A stretch of DNA of 64,000 bases. Origin: Pycnopodia helianthoides (taxonomy: Eukaryota > Echinodermata > Asteroidea > Forcipulatida > Asteriidae). Under the pieces are notes generated by a model. That model searched no databases. It saw only the letters and a program-made list of their open reading frames with translations, and was not told the origin of the DNA. The stretch spans positions 21,415,273 to 21,479,272 of the forward strand of contig CM063248.1 in assembly GCA_032158295.1 (NCBI GenBank), written 5' to 3'. The translations under genes were made by a program, and so were the position numbers. Below are positions 35,101 to 45,663 of this stretch, piece by piece (positions within the stretch are counted from its first letter, which is position 1; every line of letters begins with the position of its first letter).

Positions 35101-36907
35101 ATATGTACCATCAGAAAGTGTTTAATAGTAATATGCATTTTATTGGGTGCTATATTAAACAGTTGTATAAAAGCACCTTACACTATTACTAACGCATTCC
35201 TGAAATCATCTCAACTCTTTGGAGTATGCAGCACCGGCAGCCAAAGTGGCACAAAGTTTGCTAATGATTCACATGAACAATCTCTACCCTTATAGGTACC
35301 CATTTACTCGTGGGTGATGAGAAGTAATCATATTTAAGTGTCTTGTCCAAGAATACAAGTGTCATGACTGGGACTTGAACCCATACTCTGATGACTCAGC
35401 CATCAAAACTTGACTTCGATGCTCTAGACAGCTTGGCCAAAGTTGATTATGCCTGCCGTGGTCTCTGGTTGTTTCTAATTGGTTTGATTTGGGTATTTTT
35501 TCCACAGGCAATCTGGCACTTTCCAGAGCATTGGGAGATTTTGTCTTCAAGAGGAATGAAAGTAAACCAGCTGAGGAACAGATTGTAATAGGTAAGTGCA
35601 TTGAAAGGTCAAACCTGATGGATAAAGTGCAAGATTTAGGCAGTCCTATTGGTTGAAAGATGGATGGTAACATGACCATGTTTTCTTGGTATTAAACAGC
35701 TGATAAAGACATAGCTAGAGCTAATTAAGACCAGCTGACTAAAGTGTGTTCGAAGCTCAAAGCCATACGCATTTTGGCGCGCAAGCTTAAGTGGGCGCTA
35801 ATAACTCGCGCTGCAACCCATACATACGATACTCAATATAAATCTATTAGTACGTGCGCGTACGCACAACCATTGAGCAGCACGTGCAATTTGGCCTTTA
35901 GAAAAACGGTCTGAGGACAGGAAATTAAAAATTTTAAAAGACAAGTCCAATTACAGTTTGCCTTTATGTTTGCACCTTTCAACAAACAGAGTATTTATGA
36001 ATATCAACAAAAGAGTATTGACTTGGTTTTAAATGACCATTTAAAGCCTTGCAGAGTCATGGCCATGCGATCCACGCAGCCATGACCCTGCTGGTTTTAA
36101 ACGGCCGTTTAAGAGCTCATTGCTACTCCCATATTAGCATAGCAGTCGTCCTATTGTTGTTTCATTTTTTGCAAAGATTGACACACTGATGCATCCCGTG
36201 AACTTAAACTTGAAATGACAACCCATTGATAATGAGATTATTTTGTTTGGTTGTTGTGAGTTAATTTTGTGAGCTTTCTGAAGCATTGTATTTTGATGGT
36301 GTTTATTTTTCTAATTCGTAGCACTACCAGATGTGACAGTCAATAACATTATGTCTGAGCATGAGTTTCTGATTCTGGCATGCGATGGGATCTGGGATGT
36401 ACTGACCAATCAGGAAGTAGTAGATTTCATCAGGACAAGAATAGCAAGCAAAATGGACCCAGAGAAGGTAGGAAGATTACACTCGCTGGTACACTCCAAA
36501 CCAAACATGGAGTATGCATTTATTTATTACATTCATGTGCAAGATATAAAAAGAACAAAGTGGAAAGGCAGTCAGGTCTTTGTAATTCATTTAATGTAGG
36601 ATTTAAGAAAGAGTTCTTTGGTGTAAAATTAGATTTGAAAAAAAGTTACATTCCTCTTTGAGTTAACTAATGAGATGGCACATTAAGACATGACACCTGT
36701 CATCTTTTGTACTAACTTTAGATTTGTGAGGATCTGATGACAAGGTGTTTGGCACCAGATTGTCAGATGGGAGGACTTGGATGTGACAATATGACAGTGG
36801 TCCTTGTATGTCTTCTGCAAGGAGGGACATATGCGGACCTTGCTGCAAGGTGTGCACAACCCAAGCCAGATAAGCCCCCTTGGGAGTTGGAGGAGGCTAA
36901 TGTATGA
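24963..36907 (+). CDS. PP2C-family (PPM) serine/threonine phosphatase
   Basis: Coding exons are 24963-25065, 30652-30735, 31759-31890, 32790-32863, 33672-33813, 35508-35591, 36322-36467 and 36722-36907, giving 316 aa. All junctions are in phase. Metal and phosphate binding motifs of the PP2C fold are present: WRINMEDAH (E37/D38), DGHGG (D59/G60), AGTTA (115-119), GNVGDSRA (132-139), LSRALGDF (183-190), CDGIWD (D228) and GCDNMTVV (D277/N278). Mg/Mn-dependent dephosphorylation of Ser/Thr is therefore expected. The start MGQTLSEP fits an N-myristoylation consensus (Gly2, Ser6), suggesting membrane attachment. The start MGQTLSEPV resembles PTC2-type and nematode T23F11.1-like PP2Cs more than PPM1A/B; I give no vertebrate symbol. 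An acceptor at 24953/24954 shows the 5' UTR is spliced. Introns hold several mobile elements. Confidence 0.93.
25192..25572 (-). mobile_element. Full-length tRNA-derived SINE, minus orientation
   Basis: On the minus strand it reads GTGGCCGAGCGGTTAAGAGC (A box), a class II-like variable arm, then GGGTTCTAGTCCCGG (B box). A body with CCTTCGGATGGGAC follows, ending in a (TAA)n tail at about 25195-25225. It lies in the first coding intron of the PP2C gene, opposite to transcription. It matches the plus-strand copy at 62.3 kb closely in the body. Confidence 0.85.
25818..26191. mobile_element. Terminal-inverted-repeat element with nested fragments
   Basis: Left end GGGCCGTTCACAATTATTAA continuing CATTTTCACGAGCGTAC. 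The right end GTACGCTCGTGAAAATGTTG continues ATAATTGTGAACGGCC. It encodes nothing. Inside, 25955-25990 matches the middle of the AGGCACTGGACAC MITE (GAGCAATGGAGAGCTGTTGA). About 25990-26065 matches one end of the element at 52902-53589 (CATTTAAAAATAGGGTC). Confidence 0.8.
26192..30651 (+). other. Remainder of the PP2C first coding intron
   Basis: Long AT-rich intron. It holds a perfect palindrome at 27778-27808 and short GTGTACAG tandem units at 29890-29945. There is also a doubly open stretch at 29176-29570 that I could not assign. No internal exon of the PP2C is needed, because the flanking exons join in frame to give WRINMEDAH. Confidence 0.5.
27778..27808. repeat. Perfect 14-bp stem palindrome
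   Basis: ACCATAGAGAAAGG, a GGT loop, then CCTTTCTCTATGGT. It is flanked by GTACACTGTAC-type sequence. Function unknown. Confidence 0.85.
30736..31758 (+). other. PP2C intron (after the DGHG exon)
   Basis: AT-rich intron between in-frame exons. No element ends or conserved frames seen. Confidence 0.5.
32052..32097. repeat. (CA)n microsatellite
   Basis: ACACACATACACACAC... dinucleotide run in the PP2C intron 31891-32789. Confidence 0.9.
33974..34175. mobile_element. Hairpin MITE in PP2C intron
   Basis: TAAGAAGTAACTATAAATAG at the left and CTATTTATAGTTACTTCTTA at the right are near-perfect complements. The pairing continues through GGGAGGAGTGTTGGCTC / GAGCCAACACTCCTCCC toward a small centre. 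Nearly the whole 200 bases fold on themselves. Confidence 0.85.
34176..35219 (+). other. PP2C intron with repeat fragments
   Basis: The segment bounded by TACACCTCTGTCTTGAATG (34395) and TTTAAGACAGAGGTATA (34582) has inverted ends and may be another short element. The CATTTGCCCCCGAGGGTGTA stretch at about 34626 resembles 10.37 kb. No coding evidence. Confidence 0.45.
35220..35445 (-). mobile_element. Degraded tRNA-derived SINE, minus orientation
   Basis: On the minus strand it reads TTGGCCAAGCTGTCTAGAGC, then GGGTTCAAGTCCCAGTCATG and CACTTGTATTCTTGGACAAG, the same order as the 25.2 kb and 62.3 kb SINEs. It ends less than 70 bases from the acceptor of the 35508 exon. Confidence 0.7.
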
Positions 36908-39900
36908 GGACACAGTAAGGAGTGGTGATATCTGGAGCTGATTGTACAGATTGTGAATAAGTGAGTAATAATACATCTATGGTGAACACCCCTGTTAACC
37001 TTCAACATTGGTTCCTTCGAGCACCATATGGAGAGGCGATGGACGATGCCCAAAAGAACCATGGTTCTGAAACATCTTTAATTGCCCTGCATGCTACTGC
37101 ATACATTCTAATTAGTTTAATAACTTCAAAGGCATGTTAAATATCTGGTAGTTTGGCTTTACTAGATTTTACTGCCTGGCAGAAGGAATTAACCCATCTA
37201 TACAATGGTACCACATACTTCCACAAAGTTCATACCCTCCAGGCTAGCATTGGGTGCATGGGTTACCTCGGTTTGTACAGCTGGTATTATCAGGAACCTG
37301 CAATGGCTTGTGTATTGTGGACTTGTGGAATTTTGTGGCAAAGGCCAGTTTGGCAGGAGAGTATATAGATAGTGTTAACAAATGTCATTTCAGAAAATTT
37401 AGTAGGAAAATTGTATCATTTCTCAAACAACTATTAGTGAATTTACAACAATTTAATTAAGCACAGGAATTATTGTGTAACTAAGGATTAATTCCGGCAT
37501 CATACTTATTATTTATTACTGTAAGAAGTGAGGATGATCTTCTGCTGGAATGTGTAGTTCATGTACATATCTTAAGTTTTTGAGAGCCTTATATCCTTCT
37601 GCCTGGCTCCCAATGCTGTCGTCAAATAGGCCATATGCATGTCCCAATGCGCACGATCGGTGGGTAAAAGATTATGGGTAAAATCCAAGTCCAAGCAATA
37701 CTGGCAAGTACCATGGTGTGCTAATTTTGAAGCAATGCGGTACACAGCTTTAAATCCTGGCATCGATTGATGTAAACTACAGCATGACTCCATTTTTGCA
37801 GCCTGATTTATTTTCTAATTGTACTCGGTTTCCCAAGATGAATTGCAGTGTACTTTTAAGATGGTGCATATGGGCTATTGATGCAGTTTTGGCGGTGGTT
37901 AAATCTCTACATTTGTCTATAGACACCTTGCACTGATGTCACACACGGCTACTGTCTGCTCATGGTCTGCCATTTCAGGGGTCAAATTACATGTTAAGAT
38001 ATGGTGTACTTTCTCACCTGAAACGCACACTGCACATTAATAACATTCAGGGAATCTGACTCCCAAAATATGACAACCAAAATGTATGTGGATGATGACA
38101 GGTGAATTGGGTCAATATGTCAACATTGTTAATAGAACCATAATCCAACAGCCTCAACTTTATCCAAAATGACTCAATTTGTTGAAAACTTTATATTGAA
38201 TTGATGTAAAAATGTAGCATTATTATGCAGTGTTAAGTATTTTATACCTAGATCTGCTGTGCCTTCAACAATGTTTCAGTTGTAATGAGTTGAACAATAA
38301 TGACAGTGTTTTTTGTTGTCATTGCTTACAGGACTGTGAAATGAAAATTATGGCTTCCTTGAAGGGACTTCCTTCCATTAATGTGTGCTGGTTTGTCACG
38401 TCAAGACTTTTTTCTTTATGATGAGATGAGATAGCACATCCCCAATTAAGTGTTTATCTCCAGTTGTTGTGGATTTTCATTGATCATTAGGATAATAGTG
38501 GTTTTATTTCTTCTATTACTTTCACATCCCTACCTTAAGGTTACAAAGAAACAGGAAACAAAATGGCTTCCCAATATGTTGGTACCCTCTCTGCTGATTT
38601 CATGTAGGAATCCTAGTTAGCAATAAAGCAGTACTCACTTATGATATATTTTAGTTAATTTACCGGTTTGGCAGACTAGATTTTACTTATTACTATTCCA
38701 GATGTGTCAGAAGTTAATGAGGTAGATTTTTAAAAGGAGTTTCTCTCTCCTGTGGCAATGAAATAATAACTTAGTTGTTGAGCAGATTTTCTGTTGTTAT
38801 TTTTTTATTTGAAATCATTGATACTCTAATGGAAGCTGCTATTCTAAATATTAAATGATTCGTCAGTTCTCAACAGAAGAAAATTAAATCAGAAAGCAAC
38901 TAACACTTAATCCTGCTACCAGTATTATCTTCTTAAATTAGCAATTATTATTACAGACATTCAAATCAATGCTATGACCAACCTATCAACTTATGTGACG
39001 TCTGATTTGAATATTTTTTACTCAGTTTTGATTAAGGAAATGTTAATCTTCATGTTTTAAGATTTTGTATAAACAGTAGTCACTTGTTTGCAACTGAAAA
39101 TTTGCACTCCTGCTGTTGTTTTTACAAATCAAAAGCAACCATGTTTGATTTATTTAGCAGCAAACTGGTTAATTTAGTTGACAATATTCTCATAAGAAAA
39201 TTTAATAATTTTCTTTTAGACCTGCCAGCCAATTCAAAAAAAGACAATGAATTGAAATAATTGTAATTGTGAATTACGCATGAAGCATATCATTGTGACT
39301 TGATGTGCTCCCCTGTATAAAATGTAATTAAAACGAAAACTAAAAAATCTTTGTATTTGTATTAGGTTGCAGGCAACTCTATGAATAGCCAATGTTAATA
39401 CTAGATGTTAGAACTTGTATTAGCCCATATGGATAACGTGTTGTTGTGTAGTTCATGCTTTGCGAATAACCAAATTATAAGGCATCCTACAAAACTGGCG
39501 ATTTGCAAAATCTGAAATTATTAAAATTTAGTGACATTTAAGGTACACATAGTTGTGGTACAAGAAAAATGGAATTAGTTAGCATTAGTGTATTATCTAC
39601 AGACACTTGCCATTGTTGTCATCACCAATGAATTTGGATCCTTTATGTTGTCAACTGATGCCTCTATATTTTCCATAAGAATGCAGTATGTAACTAGTGA
39701 ATGCATATTGTGCTATGTGTGTAAATTGTCTGCTTCTGTTGAAAATGCTTGACTCTGCTGTAACCTCATCCCATTTCTTTTACATCATGTCGTCCTCTTG
39801 AAGGTTTTACAATCTGCATTAGTTTTCTGAACACTGTTCTGTGATCCCACTATGTAGAAGCAAAAGTTGTTAGCATGTTGGTCAGTTGTATCCTGCTTAC

Positions 39901-41625
39901 ATTACCATAACCTGGGTTAAAACAGACCTGGTAGATAATGATATATTTTGGTGATTGTTATTATTATTATAGTATTGCATTTTTGTTTGGTGAGAATCCC
40001 ACCGTAATCAACATAATTATTAGTTCATTGAAGATGTGCCATTAAAAATTGCTGAATATTTTCTTTAACATAAATCATGGCTGCATTTAAACTGTGTCTC
40101 AAGATTGTCCTTACTGACAAGCTGAATTTCAGGCAGTTTGAGTGTAGTGTCAATAATATAATAAATGCTAGATATAGGTCTTTAGCATTGGTATGGAACA
40201 GCTGTCATGTTGTTATGCATCAAATAAGTCAGCTCTCCTAAGTGATGCGATGTTAATTGCTCTTTGCATTGTAGAAATGACCTGGACTAAAGAATGAGTT
40301 CAAGTTTCACTTACTTGTAATGTTTACCAGGCCTACATTTGAAATTGCCTTTTGTTGTTTAAACCTAAGAGTTCATTCATATCAACTAGTCATTTATTTT
40401 TTACATTGTTATAAAATAATTCAACCCCCCTCTCCAAAGAAAGAAAAAAAGACCAAAATTTTAGTGCAATGATATGCTACATTGTCAAATTTCCTGACAT
40501 TTTACGATCAACCATATTGTTGGGAATGTATTGTTATTAACTTCCTGAGATAAATCTTAGCAGATTTAGTTCTGCTGTTTATTGTAATACCTCAATTAAT
40601 CAAACAAGGCTTGTCCCTGATCATGTTCAATTTTGTTTTTGCTGTGAATCGATTGTAGAAATTATATCGTAATTACATTTAAACTGTAAAGTAAGAGTTT
40701 GTTAATTAAACTGTACAGAACTATATAAAACCAATCAGTGTAGTCAGTGTTGTCCTTTCTTGATGGATAATATTGAGGGTCAATAGGGTCTACAGTTCTC
40801 TAATCCTTCGGTCCCATTTTGGAACTACTTTGCTACACTAACAAAATATGTTTCACATTAATTTCCTTATCTTGAAGTTTGTTGTTAAGATTGAGAAATC
40901 ATAAGAGTCCATATTCAATTATGTTCGTACATTTTGTTTGAAGAGACTCCCCAGTGCCAGTTGTCAGAAAGTGTGAAGTAAATATTTGTTGAAGTTTTAG
41001 TTTGATGCAGATTCTTCAAGTATGCTCATTTGCAGAATTGTTTGTGTGAAAAATTAGTTCTGTCCAAATTGAGGCTTGCTAGTGCAAATGTTTGCTGGCG
41101 AATGAAATGAAATGAAATGAAATATTAAATACTAGTAATACTACTACCTGTACTATACTAGTAACTACTACTACTACTAGTACTAGTGCCGTGTGTGTAC
41201 AAACTGGACTGGACTAAACGTTGGTGGCGCCCTGCAACTCGCTGCATCTCAGCTGTACACTACACACATGTGAAATTGTGCAAGCTGTTTGTTATGTGTG
41301 AGTTCACCGTGTTGTTGTTTGTTTTTAAAGATATTTTTAAGTTGTTAAATGCTCAGGAAGAACTATTCACAACATACCCACATAGAAGTTCTGGCTGTCC
41401 TGTTTTAATGCAAAGGTATAGTATTGTAAACGTTACTACATCGTTTTATTTGTAGACTAAAAATCCTAACCGAACTGTTTTGTTGTTTACTGCATGCTTG
41501 ACAATGTCAATGGGACAATGAAGAAATGTCAGTTTTTTTAGTCATATTTATAGGAGGAAAACCCTTATTACAGGGAAAATCCATACATGCAGTCATGGCA
41601 TTTTGGACTCCCTAGAATAGATGTC
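36908..41625 (+). other. PP2C 3' flank and intergenic DNA
   Basis: No gene seen. An AATAAA near 38622 could serve as a distant PP2C poly(A) signal. Pentamer (GAAAT)n at about 41103-41125 and CTA/AGT triplet runs at about 41130-41185 are simple repeats. Confidence 0.4.
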
Positions 41626-41914
41626 GGGGCCCAATTTTATAGCTGTGCTTTACCATATAACTAAAGTAAGCAAAGAATCTGCCCTTACGGCAGCAGAGAA
41701 TTCTGTGCTGCTGTCAAGGGTATTTCACAGGTTAGCTCCACAATTACTGCTATTTACTTATTACCAGTCTAATAACACAAGTACTAGTTACTAGGCATTC
41801 TTTGCTTACCATGCTTACAGTTACACAGCCTGAGCTAGCACAGAAATTTGACAGAAATTTAGAGAAGAATGGTGATAGCAAGCGCAGAATTCCTTGGCAA
41901 GCAGAGCCATGATT
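41626..41914. mobile_element. Palindromic MITE, GGGCCCAATTTCAT family (diverged)
   Basis: It starts GGGGCCCAATTTTATAGCTG and its right end includes GGCAAGCAGAGCCATGATTG. The interior keeps GCTTACC / GGTAAGC-type pairs. Confidence 0.55.
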
Positions 41915-42054
41915 GTGAGCTTAGTAGTACACCTGTAGTAGTAAATAGTAGGCCCTCCTAGTACTTTTTAGTGGGTTGGCCCTATAGAGTGGGGCCACTA
42001 AACTGCTAAATAATAATATCCTAGTTCCAACTAATTGTTGTATGCCCCTCCCTG

Positions 42055-42714
42055 TAGCCCTGGTAGGCATCAGTGCCCGTTGCACTGCACTGACGTCCTG
42101 GGTATAAAGCTTCTCTACCAATACCATGCGAAAAAATGTTCAACTAATGTTTAAAAATATTTTTACCTGATTTCAGAAGCTGGAAATTCCTCCACTTATT
42201 CTTTGTGTCCTAAAATACACTTTTGATGATATCACAAATAACAATTATATTCATGGGTGACATTATTTCAGAAATTAAGTCGGAGTTCTGTACTATCGTT
42301 GTGATCATCATGTACCAATTGCCCGAGTGGCTATATGCGCGCATGCCCGACATGCATAACATCCCCAGCCGTCACACAGGAAGAACGTACTGCACGAACG
42401 AACGTGGTCAACCTCGTTTCCAGGGATGATCGATCTCGCAAGTCTTCACTCGCGACAATAGACCGGAAGTTACAAGAGATACGTACATTTTCATTTTATT
42501 TTCGCAAATAATGTCACCCAAGGATAAAATTTACAATTCTGAATAGAGCAGGCGTAAAGTTCAGGACACAAGGAATATGTGAGTCAAGTTTCAGCTTCCT
42601 CAAAAAGGTAAAAATGTTCAAAAATGTTATCATAAAATATTTCGCAATGGTAGAGAACCTTTATACCCTGGACTCCGTCACGGTGTATGCAACTGAGGAG
42701 TCCAACCTGGGCTA
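42055..42714. mobile_element. Foldback element with 10-bp target duplication
   Basis: It starts TAGCCCTGGTAGGCATCAGT and ends GAGTCCAACCTGGGCTA. CCCCTCCCTG flanks it on both sides (42045-42054 and 42715-42724). The arms are diverged inverted repeats: TGGGTATAAAGCTTCTCTAC against GTAGAGAACCTTTATACCC, and GAAGCTGGAAATTCC against TCAGCTTC further in. No protein is encoded. A duplication of this length is typical of Mutator-like or classical foldback elements. It shares ends and interior with 51723-52435. Confidence 0.85.
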
Positions 42715-42829
42715 CCCCTCCCTGGACAAATGTGGTTGAGTAAAGAGAAAACACACAAACTACACACAAGCTCTCACAAACCTTGAAAGTGTAATTTTCT
42801 TCCACTAATCTTTATTGTAGAAGTTAGTC

Positions 42830-43219
42830 TTAAAGGAACATTACAGAATTTGGTTCTTGCTAACAAAACAATTGCTGGCAGTGTAAGCACTTTATGTAAC
42901 CCACCATACATAAACTGACAAACCTGTAGAAGTTTGAGATCGATCGGCCATCTGGGTCACGAGAAAATAGTGAAAAACTGATTACACATTTGCATGAAAT
43001 CATATAGATTCAACAAATGAATAAAACGCTCACTGAGCGATAAACTCCAATCAATTAGTTTATTCATTTCTCATCAAATATGGCATTTCAGACAGAAATA
43101 TTTCGGGGGATGTTTTCTACTATCATCATCATTAGACCGTGTAAATTTTATGTAAATCTGTGATCAAAAAGAATATTTTTACAAGTTTTTTTCTCACCAA
43201 TTCTGTAATGTTCCTTTAA
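42830..43219. mobile_element. TTAA-flanked MITE, AGGAACATTACAG family
   Basis: TTAA-AGGAACATTACAGAATTTGG at the left and CCAATTCTGTAATGTTCCT-TTAA at the right. It contains the central CTCACTGAGCGATAAACTCC block. It is inverted relative to the copies at 13.0 and 49.6 kb and lies 115 bases from the foldback element. Confidence 0.9.
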
Positions 43220-44040
43220 GTTATACTAGTTATGTAAAGATTACTTTAATTAGTTATGTAAACGTTAGTAATTTTAGATGCTATTCTCGTAACCCTCCCC
43301 CAGGTGGTATAATTACAATCGTCGCCACTAAAACTACATTACAACAAGCTCAGTAGAGTAACATTAACATAATAACAAGGATGGTCAGACCCCATTGCTT
43401 TTTTTAAAAAACAATAATCGGTCATCATGTGGCGAAATGTAATTAGGCTGCATTCTGTGGCTACATGTGCATTAAAGCCTTATTATAGGATACTAGATGA
43501 ATTGCAATACTTAAATGGAGACTGATCTGCCATACCAGGGCAAACTAAAGCCCTAACCAAAAACTTATGTTTAACATTTCCATTTGGGCCTAAATGTTCA
43601 GAGCTGCCTTTTGAGGGCCACCTTGCACAATAGTACATTTTGGGGAAGTTCAAGCCAAATGGCTCGCATAACCCTTTTATATCATCAGTACGTATTCTCA
43701 CAATGCATGTCATTGTCATGCTGAAGTGATTGGTTTAATATTCAAATTGCTTTTTATAATGTAAAGAAACCCCAAAATAGGATTACTGACTAATAGGTCT
43801 AGTAATAGACATGCACCAGTAAATACTCCCCCACCCCCACTTTTGTTTCTTTTCTAATAGTGTTTAGTGCTATCATAAAGCAAGTTTTGCAACTGATACA
43901 AAAACAGTGGTTCTGACAACTGGCAGCATACAATAGACAGAAGTAAATTATTATACACATTTTCAAGATATGCTCACCATGCTGATAAAGACATTTTCAT
44001 TTATAAACTTGGTGCCCTAGATGCTTCATTGAACCAGAGT
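43220..44040 (+). other. GEMIN8 upstream region
   Basis: AT-rich. The coding exon start could follow an acceptor at 44020 (GTGCCCTAG) or 44037 (TGAACCAG), so the promoter or a 5' UTR exon lies in this stretch, but I cannot place it. Confidence 0.3.
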
Positions 44041-45663
44041 ATGGATGCTGGACTAGTTACAGATGAGGGTGGAAAAGCAGAAAACATCAACATGATGCAT
44101 CGGAATCATCCATGGTATTATCAGCCACAATATGATAGGTATGTTCATTTATTATGCTATCAGTTCCAGAGGGAAATGTGTGGCCCCATATCTTCTGGTG
44201 CCACCAACACCCCTTTTGACCCCTTTTGTATGACACACAGTGCACTTACACGCCCTTACCCTGTCCACTATTTGGGGAGTCAAATGTACACAAAGGAATT
44301 AACTCCCAAAATTGTGGAAAAGGTAGATGCACATTGTGAGGAGGTGTGTTCTGCGTCGTGCAAGGGGGTCAATCTGCTGTTATATTGATAACTGACTGCT
44401 ATAATTACAAATTGGACGGTAACAGCCATTTCTTTATTTTGTAGGTTTTGGCAGCATTATTCTGCAATGCAATCATGGATGCAGTCATATGTTGTAATGT
44501 TTAAAAATAGGCATCCAGCTTTCAGTTACCCATCTATGACAAATCAATGTTATAGTTACCCCAATTACTCAACAAATTACCCAGTTTTGGGTGGACCCTT
44601 TCCATCCTGGAAAACTGATAATCATAACAGAGGTCAGGTGCCTGATTACCATCACACTTTTTCACATGCAAGAGGTCATCATTACAATGAGAGTGAATTC
44701 AATAACCCAGATGAATATTCTACTGAGGAAACCAACAGAAGTAGTGATGAGAGTATGGAAATTGAGATGAGCCAAGAAATGATAGACTTTTTCAAGACAT
44801 CACAAAAATTTAGAGAGGAACGGGACAAGGCGAAAGCTCAAGCAGCAAATACAGAGAGGAAAGTAGTTGAGAGAAAAAAGAAGAAAAATCACAGAAAGGA
44901 AAGCAGTGACTGCAGGGCACCAGTGGAAAGACCAGATGAAGGGCGACGAAAAGAAATGAAGGTAAGCTTTGACTCCAAAGCCCCTTCCCAATTTAATTTT
45001 CAAGTAATAAACCACAAATTAAACTGACAGGGAAAATTTGAAAAATTTTTGGGTTGAATAAAGAAAAAATGACTTGAACCTGCGACTACTAACTGCGCTC
45101 TCTAGCCCTATGTTGGTGGTCTCCCTATTTTAAAATTTACCCTCTAAGTTTCCTTTGTGGTTTATATCTTGATGTTTGAAATAAAAAATCGCATCTCCTT
45201 AAGGATCCCTTTGCTGCCGCTTCCCAGGTTGTATCGTAAACTTAGTAGTGACCCCTGGCTGTACGGCAGTTGAAGGTTGAAGGCTTCTGACCGACTGGTA
45301 CCCTGACCAAAGATATTGACAAAATAGTACCACCAACATAGGGCTAGATAGCTCAGTTGGTAGAGCACCGGCACAATAATAATTTTTTCTTTGTTCAACC
45401 CAATCTAATTTTAACATCTAGCACTTTCCAGTGGAGCTTGTGGTATCAAATATCAAATATAGGGTTTTGCATTACCCTATAGCTATTTTATGATTTTTTG
45501 TTATAGATCTTAATATTCTTTAATTTTTGTTTTTAAACAGGTTCTATATGGAAAAGACTCTGCAAGAATTCATGGTATGGAGACAGCAATGCAGATGCAG
45601 TTTGATCGAAATTGCGATCGTTTTACACCTGCCTTCTGGCCAATTGTTGCTATCAAAATGTGA
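44041..45663 (+). CDS. GEMIN8: Gem-associated protein 8
   Basis: Coding exons are 44041-44138, 44445-44961 and 45541-45663, giving 245 aa (human is 242). The N-terminal HPWYYQPQYDRFWQHYSAMQ block (residues 23-42) matches the human WYSHPVYARYWQHY region. A Tyr/Asn/Ser-rich middle and an acidic MEIEMSQEMIDFF helix follow, then a charged RERD/KKKK coiled-coil stretch and ERPDEGRRKEMK. The C-terminus (LYGKDSARIHGMETAMQMQF, NCDRFTPAFWPIVAIKM) aligns end to end with human YGDSAAKIQAMEAAVQLSF and CDRKQPKYWPVIPLKF. GEMIN8 links Gemin6/7 and Unrip to the SMN complex, which loads Sm rings on snRNAs in the cytoplasm. The start ATG is the first in frame after an upstream stop-containing stretch. Confidence 0.95.
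45050..45404. mobile_element. Foldback pair of tRNA-like sequences in GEMIN8 intron 2
   Basis: The left arm (45050-45118) begins GGGTTGAATAAAGAAAAAAT and ends AGCCCTATGTTGGTGG. The right arm (45333-45404) is its complement, CCACCAACATAGGGCTAGAT onward. The right arm carries GGGCTAGATAGCTCAGTTGG with TAGAGC, a tRNA 5' half with an A box. The left arm, read in reverse, carries CTAGAGAGCGCAGTTAG and a GCAGGTTCAAGTC B box. Together they look like two SINE heads in opposite orientation. Neither arm is a complete tRNA gene. Confidence 0.75.

Noticed and set aside
41186..41455. 89-residue open frame downstream of triplet repeats
   Set aside because: No motif, no splice context, and it begins inside simple repeats.
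45333..45404. A tRNA gene (GATAGCTCAGTTGGTAGAGC)
   Set aside because: Only the 5' half is tRNA-like; the 3' half and B box are missing in the correct orientation. It is one arm of a foldback repeat.
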